From Methylorubrum rhodesianum (GTDB taxonomy: Bacteria > Pseudomonadota > Alphaproteobacteria > Rhizobiales > Beijerinckiaceae), in contig NZ_JACHOS010000022.1 in the NCBI RefSeq assembly GCF_014199985.1, forward strand, positions 1-64,000: a stretch of 64,000 nt of DNA, read 5' to 3'. Below, piece by piece: positions 1-7,936 of this stretch. A program made the translations under genes and the position numbers. Positions within the stretch are counted from its first letter, which is position 1. Each line of letters begins with the position of its first letter. The notes under the pieces are model-generated. The model was not told where the DNA came from. It did no database searches and saw nothing but the letters and a program-made list of their open reading frames with translations.

Positions 1-804
1 CTGCAGGCAATGGAGACGCTCGTCGAAGCCGCCCCCGACCGGCAGATCTCGCTGACCGATCCGGACGCGCGGGCGATGGCCACGCGCGGCAAGGGAACGG
101 GGATGGTCGGCTACAACGTGCAGGCGGTCGTCGACACCGAGCATCATCTGATCGTCGCCCACGCGGTCACCAACGTCGGGCACGACCGCACCCAACTGGC
201 GCACATGAGCTGCCAGGGCCAAGCAGCGACCGGGCATGAGGCGCTCACCGTGCTGGCTGACCGCGGCTACTTCTCGGGCGAGGAGATCCTGGCCTGTGAT
301 CAGGCCGGCATTGCGGTGACGTTGCCCAAGCCGCTGACCTCGGGTGCCAAGGCGGAGGGGCGCTTCGGCAAGCAGGACTTCGTCTACGAGGCGGAGGCGG
401 ACGCCTACCGGTGTCCGGCCGGCGAGCAGCTCTCCTACCGCTACACGAATGTCGAGGGTGGGCTGACGCTACGCCGTTACTGGACGACAGCCTGCCACGG
501 CTGCGCGCTCAAGGCGCGCTGCACGCCAGCCAAGGAGCGGCGGGTGACGCGCTGGGAACACGAGGCGGTCCTGGAAGCCGTGCAGCGGCGGCTCGACGCG
601 GATCCTCATGCAATGCGCACGCGGCGGCAGACGGTCGAACACGTGTTCGGGACGCTCAAGGGCTGGATGGGCGCGACGCACTTCCGGATGCGCCGGTTGA
701 GAAACGTGGCGACCGAGATGAGCTTGCAGGTCCTGGCCTACAATCTGAAGCGGGTGATGGCGATCCTCGGCACTGGACCACTCCTCAGCGCCCTCCGGGT
801 GTGA
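1..804 (+). CDS. IS1182-family transposase, C-terminal part (runs off window start)
   Basis: The frame is open from base 1 and ends at 804, so the 5' part lies outside the window. The visible 267 residues carry the C-terminal half of an IS1182-type DDE transposase: GYNVQAVVD and a LADRGYFSG segment (second acidic residue), a Cys-rich stretch (CHGCALKARC) typical of this family, and the terminal QTVEHVFGTLKGWMG segment with the catalytic glutamate. It would cut and rejoin the ends of its own element. Whether the element is intact cannot be judged here. Confidence 0.85.
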   Translation: MQAMETLVEAAPDRQISLTDPDARAMATRGKGTGMVGYNVQAVVDTEHHLIVAHAVTNVGHDRTQLAHMSCQGQAATGHEALTVLADRGYFSGEEILACDQAGIAVTLPKPLTSGAKAEGRFGKQDFVYEAEADAYRCPAGEQLSYRYTNVEGGLTLRRYWTTACHGCALKARCTPAKERRVTRWEHEAVLEAVQRRLDADPHAMRTRRQTVEHVFGTLKGWMGATHFRMRRLRNVATEMSLQVLAYNLKRVMAILGTGPLLSALRV

Positions 805-858
805 CAGCACGCGGCACCGCGCGCTGTCATCGACTCCGAACCGGCCCAACACTCCGCG

Positions 859-875
859 TTCTCACACAGCCTCCA
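859..875 (+). repeat. 17-bp exact repeat, probable IS1182 right-end sequence (copy 1)
   Basis: The 17 bases TTCTCACACAGCCTCCA lie 55 bp after the transposase stop and occur again at 44014-44030, where a formamidase gene is broken off. Position just outside a transposase stop suggests an element terminus; this is inference. Confidence 0.5.
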
Positions 876-1067
876 CCCTGAGCAGTCCCTCGGAAGGTCC
901 GTTTTGGGGCAGCTTGGTAGACGACGACCTACGTCCGGGTTGGGTGGAAAGATGAAGGGCCGCTTTCTGGCCGAGACGGACGATAGCGGCAGTTCGGTCG
1001 CAGTTACGGCATCGCCGAGGGTGAGAATAAGCCAGGACAGGTGATCATGCTCGCGGAGGGGGGCGCT

Positions 1068-1445
1068 CTACAGCGACGCCCGCTGCTGGTCATAGCGCTT
1101 TCGGTTGTCATGGATGGTCGCGAGGTTGGTGATCGACCATTCGGCGAGCTGCCGCACGGTGTCCGACAGCGAGCGTCCGAGATCGGTCAGTGCGTAGCTT
1201 ACCTGAGGCGGCGTGGTGGCTCGCACGGTCCGTTCGACCATACCGTCCCGTTCCAGCGTCCGCAGCGTGGAGGTCAACATCTGCTGCGAGATGCCGCCCA
1301 CCTTTCGTCGCAACGCGCTGAAGCGACATGGTCGGTCGCACAGCGCGACGACGACCAGCACCGTCCACCTGTCGCCGACCCGGCTGAGGATATCGCCAAC
1401 AGCCCGGCAATCGGTGTCTTCGGAGGTCGAGGTAGTCAGGTCCAT
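1068..1445 (-). CDS. HxlR-family transcriptional regulator
   Basis: A small winged-helix DNA-binding regulator of the HxlR type. The family core is visible: a cysteine near the start (TDCRAVGDIL), then SRVGDRWTVLVVVAL, FSALRRKVGGISQQMLTSTLRTLERDGMV and the wing region VSYALTDLGRSL. I chose the internal ATG at 1445 because residues before it (from 1496) do not match the family; the start is uncertain. It is divergent from the glutathione S-transferase gene at 1563, the usual arrangement for a regulator acting on its neighbour. Inducer unknown; family members often sense reactive electrophiles through the N-terminal Cys. Confidence 0.85.
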   Translation of the reverse strand: MDLTTSTSEDTDCRAVGDILSRVGDRWTVLVVVALCDRPCRFSALRRKVGGISQQMLTSTLRTLERDGMVERTVRATTPPQVSYALTDLGRSLSDTVRQLAEWSITNLATIHDNRKRYDQQRASL

Positions 1446-1562
1446 ATGACCATGTCCTGAAAAGATGCGTTCTTGCGACAGTTCGGGGTGTCTCATAGCC
1501 TGAGAAGGTCAGCAATTCGAACCGAACGTGGTGCATCCGCAAGCACTTCCGTGGAGATCTTC

Positions 1563-2159
1563 ATGCGTCTCTATCTTTATCCCGGTGCGTGTAGCCTAGC
1601 CGATCACATCGCGCTGATCGAGGCCGGCCTGCCTTACGACCTGATGCCTATCGATCACGCCAAGCAGACGCAGGACGGTCGCGACTATCTGACAGTCAAC
1701 CCGCGTGGCTACGTTCCCGCGCTTGAGGTTGAGGACGGGACCATTCTCACGGAGAACCTCGTCATCCTCGCCTACATTGCCGACAGGAGCGGCGCCCTGC
1801 TTCCCGCAGGTGAGTTCGGCCGGTGGCGCGCGCTGGAGGCGCTGTCCTACATGGCGACGACGATCCACGGTAATCTGGGGCCGTTCTTCAAGAAAGCGCC
1901 CGACACGGAGAAGGACGCGGCCCGCAAGGCGCTGGCGAAAGGTTTCGCCGTTCTCGATGAGCAGATGGGCGTGCAGCCCTTCCTGCTGGGGAGGACGATG
2001 TCGATCGCTGATCCCTACCTATTTTGGACCGTGCTGGCGACATCGCGCTTTGACATCGCTGTGCCCGAGCGGCTCCAAGCATTCTTCGATCGTATGAGCC
2101 AAGAGCCGTCGGTCCTTCGGGCGCTCGCCGAGGAAGGGCTCTCCCCATCCGGACGATGA
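1563..2159 (+). CDS. Glutathione S-transferase family protein
   Basis: A 198-residue cytosolic GST-like protein. The N-terminal thioredoxin fold reads MRLYLYPGACSLADHIAL, with a serine/cysteine active-site region of the bacterial beta-class type, followed by NPRGYVPALEVEDG (cis-proline loop) and LTENLVILAYIADR (glutathione gamma-Glu contact). The C-terminal helical domain follows (YLFWTVLATSRFDI). The frame is open upstream to 1473, but the family N-terminus begins at the ATG at 1563. Role probably conjugation or reduction of electrophiles with glutathione, likely controlled by the divergent HxlR gene. Substrate unknown. Confidence 0.88.
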   Translation: MRLYLYPGACSLADHIALIEAGLPYDLMPIDHAKQTQDGRDYLTVNPRGYVPALEVEDGTILTENLVILAYIADRSGALLPAGEFGRWRALEALSYMATTIHGNLGPFFKKAPDTEKDAARKALAKGFAVLDEQMGVQPFLLGRTMSIADPYLFWTVLATSRFDIAVPERLQAFFDRMSQEPSVLRALAEEGLSPSGR

Positions 2160-2398
2160 GCCGCGGTCGCCTCAATGTACCGACATACCCGAACGTCTGG
2201 TCTCGGGATCGTGCAGCCATCGCCTGAGCGGCAAGGTTGGTCGGAGGCGGAACGGCCGCGTCGGCGCGAAGCGCTAGGGTCCGCTCCCCCCCTTGCGGAC
2301 ATTTGGCCCGCTTCCGCCGAAGGTCCGGATGGGGTCATTTGCAGGCCATTCGTGTAACTATCACCGCGAACGTTCGTCGACGTTTTGCGTTAAAAGCC

Positions 2399-3016
2399 AT
2401 GCTTGTGCGACCGCCTCACGCCATGACTGGCAGCCCAACCAACCGCATCGAGGCTACTGATGTCGCAACTGGGCTTAAGCTTGTTCACGCCAAGGATCAT
2501 TCTGCAGTTCGTGCGTTGGCACGGGCAAGCGAGGTGGGAAGCTGGCAGTCTCTGCTCACCCTATCCGTCGGCACCTTGGCCTGGGGTACGGTCGCGCACG
2601 ATCGCCGGCTTGCCGCAGCAGGTCGGCGCATGCTGCGGGCTGGCATCCTGGCCAGCCTCGTGAAGACGAGTCTGGAGCGGACGGTGCATCGGACCCGCCC
2701 GAATGTTCTCCTAGATAAGGGGATCTACGCGCGAGGTTGGCCAGGGACAAACGTTGGGCCGTGGCAGTCCTTCCCCTCGGGTCATTCTGCCCTGAGTGCT
2801 GCTGTCGCCTGCGCCACGGCTCGTGCCTACCCGTAGATCAAGGGTCCCGCGTACGCCGCAGCTGCCGGGGTCATAACCGCTCAGGTTGTGCGCGGTGCGT
2901 ACTTTCCCGCCGACGTGCTGACGGGCGCCCTCATAGGAGTTGCCGCGGAGGCTGCCGTCCATAAGCTCACGCACCGACGCCGACGACTTGGGATGAGAGA
3001 GTCTTCGGTCGCCTAA
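2399..3016 (+). pseudogene. PAP2-family phosphatase interrupted by an in-frame TAG
   Basis: A membrane phosphatidic-acid-phosphatase-like (PAP2) protein split by an amber codon at 2834-2836; reading continues in the same frame to TAA at 3014. Before the stop are the RTVHRTRP motif and SFPSGHSA (catalytic-site motif 2); after it is VVRGAYFPADVLTG, motif 3. The first motif lacks the usual initial Lys (Glu instead) and motif 3 has Tyr where the catalytic His is expected. The gene therefore looks decayed at both codon and active-site level. No operon partner. Confidence 0.75.
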
Positions 3017-3190
3017 GAGGCCAGCGCGTGTGAGGAGCCGACGTTGGGTTCAGGGAGGGCGAACCGCCGCCCTCGGCCCTTAGCAGTCATTCAACGAATT
3101 CGCTGCAAGCAGCCCCTTTCGGCCTCGAAGCGGACGTGCATCATACGTGGCGAAGCTCGACGGAAGCGGACCCGTATCCCTTATAACCTG

Positions 3191-4579
3191 TTACTGTTGC
3201 AGCGTGATCGATCGGTCCGCGATCCGCTCGGCCATCACCGTGTCATGCGTGACGAAGAGGATGGCGAGGCCGTCCTGCTCGCTGGACTCACGCAGCAAGC
3301 CCGCAACCTCCATCTGGTTGACGGGATCGAGTCGTGACGTCGCCTCGTCCGCGAACAGGAAGACGGGATCGAGCAGGAGCACGCGTGCGAGGGCGAAGCG
3401 CTGCAGCTCGCCGCCCGAGAGCTCCCCAGGGCGTTGCTTACGGAGGCCAGGCGCGAGCTTGAGGCGCGCGAGCAGCTCCTCGACCCGCTCCCGGTCGACG
3501 CCATGTCTTCGCGCCAGGTGGTCGAGCGCCCGCCCCATGGTCTGGTGCGGCACGAAGGCCGCAGGAGGATCTTGATAGAGCTTCTGGAAGCCAAGGGGCG
3601 CGGCGCCCGGCACACGCCGGACCCGGCCGCGATCCGGCCGCTCGGTGCCCACGAGGATGTTCCCGAGCGTGGTCTTGCCGCTGCCGCTCGGGCCGACCAC
3701 GGCAACGATCTCGCCTGCCCGGACCTGGACGTCTAGGTCTGTGAACAGCCGACGTCGGCCGAATGCTTTCGCCAAGCCCATAGCTTCGATCACCGAGGGG
3801 CCCGGCTCCCGCGGCGTGCGGGGTGGCCACGCGCTTGGGTCGGCGTCGATTAGCGCCCGCGTATAGCTGTGGGCGGGCGCATTGAGGAGCCGCACCGTCG
3901 GCCCCGCCTCGACCGCCTGCCCGTCGAGCATCACGCAAGCCGTGCCGCCGAGGACACGGGCCAGCGCGACGTCGTGCGTTATGGTGAGGAGCAGGCGCCC
4001 GGCCGCGATCTCCCGCTGCAGCCGCGCGACGACGTCGGCACGCAGGACGCCGTCGAGGCCCTTGCTGGGTTCGTCGGCGAGAAGCAGCGGGGTGTCCGCC
4101 GCGTGCGCTATGGCGAGCGCGAGGCGCTGACACATGCCGCCCGACATCTGGAACGGGTAATGCCCGCCCGCGTCGGCGAGGCCGACCTCGCCGAGCCCCG
4201 CGGCCGCGAGGCCGTCCGCGTCGTGGCGCCCGTGCACGTACCGGTGGACCTCGGCGAGCTGGCCGCCCGCCCGCATGGTCGGATCGAGGGCGGTCCAGGG
4301 CTCCTGGGGCAGGAGGCCGATGCGCCGTCCCCACAGGCTTCGTCGGGCCACCTCGTCGAGGCATAGGAGGTCCGCGCCGTCGAAGAGGATACGGCCGCTC
4401 GCAAGGAGGCCCGGCGGCAAGGTCCCCATGATGGCCTGGGCCACCAGCGACTTGCCCGAGCCGGACTCGCCGAGCAACGTCAGCGGCTCGCCCCGCCCGA
4501 CCGTGGCCGAGAAGCCGGAGACCAGGATCCGGTCCGCCGTTCGGATCGTGAGGTCCTCAATGCGCAGGGCTGACGTCAC
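3191..4579 (-). CDS. ABC transporter tandem ATPase (oligopeptide/nickel type, DppD-DppF fused)
   Basis: A 462-residue protein with two complete nucleotide-binding domains in one chain, replacing the separate D and F ATPases of Dpp/Nik/Opp importers. Domain 1 has Walker A GESGSGKS (around residues 37-44), a signature MSGGMCQR and LLLADEPSKGLD. Domain 2 has GPSGSGKT, LSGGELQR and FLFADEATSRLD. It energises import through the two permeases upstream. The start is GTG at 4579, overlapping the preceding permease stop by 4 bp. Last gene of the leftward riboswitch-led operon that begins with a TonB receptor, so cobalt, nickel or a corrinoid/metal chelate is a plausible substrate (inference). Confidence 0.9.
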   Translation of the reverse strand: MTSALRIEDLTIRTADRILVSGFSATVGRGEPLTLLGESGSGKSLVAQAIMGTLPPGLLASGRILFDGADLLCLDEVARRSLWGRRIGLLPQEPWTALDPTMRAGGQLAEVHRYVHGRHDADGLAAAGLGEVGLADAGGHYPFQMSGGMCQRLALAIAHAADTPLLLADEPSKGLDGVLRADVVARLQREIAAGRLLLTITHDVALARVLGGTACVMLDGQAVEAGPTVRLLNAPAHSYTRALIDADPSAWPPRTPREPGPSVIEAMGLAKAFGRRRLFTDLDVQVRAGEIVAVVGPSGSGKTTLGNILVGTERPDRGRVRRVPGAAPLGFQKLYQDPPAAFVPHQTMGRALDHLARRHGVDRERVEELLARLKLAPGLRKQRPGELSGGELQRFALARVLLLDPVFLFADEATSRLDPVNQMEVAGLLRESSEQDGLAILFVTHDTVMAERIADRSITLQQ

Positions 4580-5412
4580 CGGACCGTTCCCCCGCGCGCG
4601 GTGAGCTGCAGGCCGAGCACCAGCAGGAAGATCAGGATGCCGGGCATCAAGACGGTTAGCGGCGCCTCGTCGTAGTAGGGCAGGAGCTCGACGATCATGC
4701 TGCCGAGTTCCGGCGTCGGCGGCTGCAGGCCGACGCTGATCGCCGACAGGGTCGAGATCGCCAGGATGGCCGTGCCCATCGCGAAGGAGGCCAACGTCAG
4801 GAGGAGCGGTGCGATCTCGGGCAGCACCTGGTGGCGCAGGATGTAGAAGGTCCCGAAGCCGAGCAGGCGCGAGGCCTCGATCCGTGGCTCGACGAGTAGC
4901 CGGGCCGTAGTCGTGCGGGCGACGCGGAAGAACTCGACCCAGAGCGAGAGTGACAGGCCGAGGTAGAGCGGCAGGAAGTGACCCGGCGCGAACGCGAGCA
5001 GGAGCAGCACGAGTAGTAGCCCGGGCAGGGCGAGGACGATGTCAGACAAGGCCACGAGAGCCCGCTCCGTTACGCCGCCGCGCCAAGCCGCCAGCACGCC
5101 GAGCAGCAGGCCCGGAGCCGCGGCGCTCAGCATGGTCAGCAGCGCCATACCGAAGGAAAGCCGGGCGCCGTATGCGAGCCGCGCCAGCATGCTGCGACCG
5201 TAATGGTCGGCCCCAAGCAGGAAGTCGCTGCCGATGGGCGCAAGGCTCGCGGACAGGTCCTGACGAGCGGGATCGGCGGTGACGAGGACCGGGCCGAGGA
5301 GCGCGAAGGCCGCGAGCAGGGCGAGGAGCCCGAGGCCGATCCGGCGCGAGATCGGCCAAGGGTCCGAACGCGGGGGCGTCGTACCGGCGAGGTCCTGCAT
5401 CTGGAGCATCAT
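4576..5412 (-). CDS. ABC transporter permease, DppC/NikC-like
   Basis: A 278-residue inner-membrane permease. It begins with a cytoplasmic tail and a first membrane segment (GLGLLALLAAFALLGPVLV), then GADHYGRSMLARLAYGARLS, the typical DppC/NikC start of the permease domain. Further membrane segments follow, with an EAA-type loop near EASRLLGFGTFYILRHQVLPE. I start it at the ATG at 5412, where it overlaps the upstream permease stop by 4 bp; the frame is open further upstream, but that part is antisense-like, proline/arginine-rich and unlike the family. It pairs with the DppB-like gene. Confidence 0.88.
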   Translation of the reverse strand: MMLQMQDLAGTTPPRSDPWPISRRIGLGLLALLAAFALLGPVLVTADPARQDLSASLAPIGSDFLLGADHYGRSMLARLAYGARLSFGMALLTMLSAAAPGLLLGVLAAWRGGVTERALVALSDIVLALPGLLLVLLLLAFAPGHFLPLYLGLSLSLWVEFFRVARTTTARLLVEPRIEASRLLGFGTFYILRHQVLPEIAPLLLTLASFAMGTAILAISTLSAISVGLQPPTPELGSMIVELLPYYDEAPLTVLMPGILIFLLVLGLQLTARGGTVR

Positions 5413-6347
5413 CGGCCGGCCCCCAGGCGCGGGTCGAGGAGCCGGCAGAGCAGGTCGACCCCGAGGTTCAGGAGGACGAACATCAGGCCCATGACGAGGG
5501 CGGCGCCCTGAACCATGGGCACGTCGCGGGCGATGACGGCGTGCACCAGCGCGTGGCCGATGCCTGGATATGCGAACAGCGACTCGACCACGACGACGCC
5601 CTCGATGAGGTAGACCGCCTGAAGGCCGAGGTAGGTGATGACCGGGATGGCCGCGTTGCGCAGCCCGTGCCGAACGAGCACCGCGCGCTCGGGCAGGCCC
5701 TTGAGCCGGGCGAAGCGGTAGTAGGTCGTGGCCCCGACCGCGGCGACGGCGTCGCGCGCGACGCGGCTCGATACGGCGGCGAGCCCGAGCGCCAGGGTCA
5801 GGCTCGGCAGCGCCATCTCGCGCCAAGTGCCATAGCCGGCGGGCGGCAGCCATTCGAGCCGGATGCTGAAGACCAGCATCAGCACGAGGCCGAGGACGAA
5901 GGGTGGCAGGGCCCGCAGCGCCACGGCTCCGATCAGCGCGAGGCGGTCGAGGCCCGATCCGGCTCGCAGGCCGCTCACGAGGCCGAGCGGCAAGCCGATC
6001 AACAGGGACAGGACGAGGGCGCTGGCGGCGAGCCACAGGCTGGGCCCGAGCTGGCTCGCGAGTTCTTCGGAGACCGGTTCGCCGCTGACCAGGGAGTTGC
6101 CGAGGTGCCCCTGGGCGAGCTCGCCGAACCAGCGCAGCAGCAGCTCCGGCCAGGGTCGGTCGAGGCCGAGCTCCTGCCGGACAGCCTCCGCGGCCTGGGC
6201 GGTGAGCGCGTCAGGGCCGTAACGGTCGGCGGCGATGCGGAAGGCTGCGTCGCCCGGCAGGACCCGGACGAGGGCGAAGCACAGGCCGCCGACGACGAGC
6301 GCGACGAGCGCGGCCTGGACCAACCGTCCGAGGAGAAGGCGCGTCAT
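5409..6347 (-). CDS. ABC transporter permease, DppB/NikB-like
   Basis: A 312-residue permease with the classic DppB layout: an N-terminal membrane helix (LVQAALVALVVGGLCFALVRVLPGDAA), a periplasmic segment, then five further hydrophobic segments. The cytoplasmic ARLKGLPERAVLVRHGLRNA is the coupling loop contacting the ATPase, and PGIGHALVHAVIARDVPMVQG is a family hallmark near the C-terminus. It overlaps the binding-protein gene upstream by 4 bp and the DppC-like gene downstream by 4 bp, so all three are translationally coupled. It forms the transmembrane channel of the importer. Confidence 0.9.
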   Translation of the reverse strand: MTRLLLGRLVQAALVALVVGGLCFALVRVLPGDAAFRIAADRYGPDALTAQAAEAVRQELGLDRPWPELLLRWFGELAQGHLGNSLVSGEPVSEELASQLGPSLWLAASALVLSLLIGLPLGLVSGLRAGSGLDRLALIGAVALRALPPFVLGLVLMLVFSIRLEWLPPAGYGTWREMALPSLTLALGLAAVSSRVARDAVAAVGATTYYRFARLKGLPERAVLVRHGLRNAAIPVITYLGLQAVYLIEGVVVVESLFAYPGIGHALVHAVIARDVPMVQGAALVMGLMFVLLNLGVDLLCRLLDPRLGAGR

Positions 6348-7936
6348 GGCGTCCCCCAGCGCATCTCGGCGAGCCCGTAGCTCCGCTCCAGTGGGTCGGC
6401 GCGCACGCCAGCCACGCGACGGTTGGCGACCACCGCCAGCTCGGCCCAGGTCACCGGGATGACCGGCAGTTCGGCCTGCAGGATCTCGGCCAGCCTGCGC
6501 TGTAGCGGCTCACGCTCGGCCGGATCGGCGAGGACGGCGAGCCGGTCGAGAAGGGAGGCGGTCTCTGCGCTCGACCAGTTCATCGCGCCCCAGTCGCCAC
6601 CGTCCAGCCCGAAGTCCTGCAGCATCGTGCCCAGCGGATCCGGGATCATGGCGAAGCTGCGGGATACCAGCCCGAGATCGAGGCTGCCGTCGCGGTGGCG
6701 AGCCGGGATGTCCGAGGTGTTGCCGATCGAGACGGCGAGATCGATGCCGACCTCGCGGGCCTGCGCCTGGATGGCCGCCGCCAGAGGCGGCAACTCGGGC
6801 CAGGCGGAGTAGGTGCGCAGGGTTGCGGCGAAGCGCCGGCCGTCCCGTTCCAAGATGCCGTCCGTCCCCGGCCGCCAGCCGGCCTGCGCCAGGAGGAGGC
6901 GCGCCTGCGCGAGATCGCGGGTCAGCGGCGGGAGCCCCTCGGCATGCCAGCCCGAGACAGCGGGCGGGAAGAGCTGGTCGGCACCGAGGCCGGGATTGCG
7001 CAGCAAGACCTTGGCGAGGCCGGTGCGGTCGAGGGCGAGGCTCAGCGCGCGTCGGGCGCGGGGGTCGGAGAAGAGCGGCGAGCCCGCGTTCAGCTTCAGG
7101 AGCCGGGTCCGGGGAGGCGTGACCGTCTGCACAGCGAGCTTCGGGTTCCGGCGCAGCCGCGCGAGCGAGACCGGAAGGATCGAGACCACGACGTCTGCCT
7201 CGCCGCTCTCGGCCATAAGGGCGCGCGTCTCGCCCTGGCCCACGGCGAGGTAGCGCGCCCGCGCGATGGCCGGTCGTCCACCCCACCAGTCCTCGAAGCG
7301 CTCCAGTTCGATCCGCAGCGGCGGGGCGACCGTGACGGCGCAGTATGGGCCGGTGCCGATGATCCGGACGACGCGACCGCTTGGCTCATAGGAGGCCGGC
7401 GCCAGGATGATCGTGGTGTGGTTTGCCAGGAAGGCGGGCAGCAGCGCGAAGGGCCGCTGCAGCACGACGACGACGGCTCCGTCCTCGGCCGAGATCGTGG
7501 CTATGGGGACGCGCGAGAGCGGACCGACATTCGCCCGGGCGCGTCGCAGGCTCTCGGCGGCGATCCCCGCGGTCAGGGGCGAGCCGTCATGGAATCTGAC
7601 GCCCGAACGCAGGAGGAAGTGCCAGGTGAGGCCGTCCGGCGCCACCGTCCAGCCGGTGGCGAGGCCGGGCGCCGGGGCGCCCGCTGCATCGACGCCGACG
7701 AGGGTCTCGGCGACCTGCAGGCGGGTGAAGGCGTGGCCGTTGCTCGCCGGATCGAGGCCGCCGACCTCCCAGGGGCCGACGACGGTCAGCGCGCGCTCGG
7801 GCGCGCTCCGACCCTCGGCGGCTCCGGCGGCCGGGGCCAGTGCGAGGAGGCCGGCAAGGCCAATCAAGCCGCGGAGGACGGCGCGGCGTGGCCGGGGCAC
7901 GAACAGCATGCGGAACGGGGCTCCGGGGAGAGGCAT
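6344..7936 (-). CDS. ABC transporter periplasmic binding protein, family 5 (DppA/NikA-like)
   Basis: A 530-residue exported solute-binding protein. An N-terminal signal is visible (RRAVLRGLIGLAGLLALAPAAGAAEG), then the family-5 core: LTVVGPWEVGGLDPA, VAETLVGVDAAG, LATGWTVAPDGLTWHFLLRSGVRFHDGSPL. The double-Arg start is weak evidence for Tat export. Family 5 proteins bind peptides, nickel or metallophores and deliver them to DppB/DppC-type permeases, here encoded immediately downstream with 4-bp overlaps. Its start codon overlaps the TonB receptor stop by 1 bp. The ligand is unknown; the riboswitch context favours cobalt, cobinamide or a metal chelate. Confidence 0.88.
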   Translation of the reverse strand: MPLPGAPFRMLFVPRPRRAVLRGLIGLAGLLALAPAAGAAEGRSAPERALTVVGPWEVGGLDPASNGHAFTRLQVAETLVGVDAAGAPAPGLATGWTVAPDGLTWHFLLRSGVRFHDGSPLTAGIAAESLRRARANVGPLSRVPIATISAEDGAVVVVLQRPFALLPAFLANHTTIILAPASYEPSGRVVRIIGTGPYCAVTVAPPLRIELERFEDWWGGRPAIARARYLAVGQGETRALMAESGEADVVVSILPVSLARLRRNPKLAVQTVTPPRTRLLKLNAGSPLFSDPRARRALSLALDRTGLAKVLLRNPGLGADQLFPPAVSGWHAEGLPPLTRDLAQARLLLAQAGWRPGTDGILERDGRRFAATLRTYSAWPELPPLAAAIQAQAREVGIDLAVSIGNTSDIPARHRDGSLDLGLVSRSFAMIPDPLGTMLQDFGLDGGDWGAMNWSSAETASLLDRLAVLADPAEREPLQRRLAEILQAELPVIPVTWAELAVVANRRVAGVRADPLERSYGLAEMRWGTP

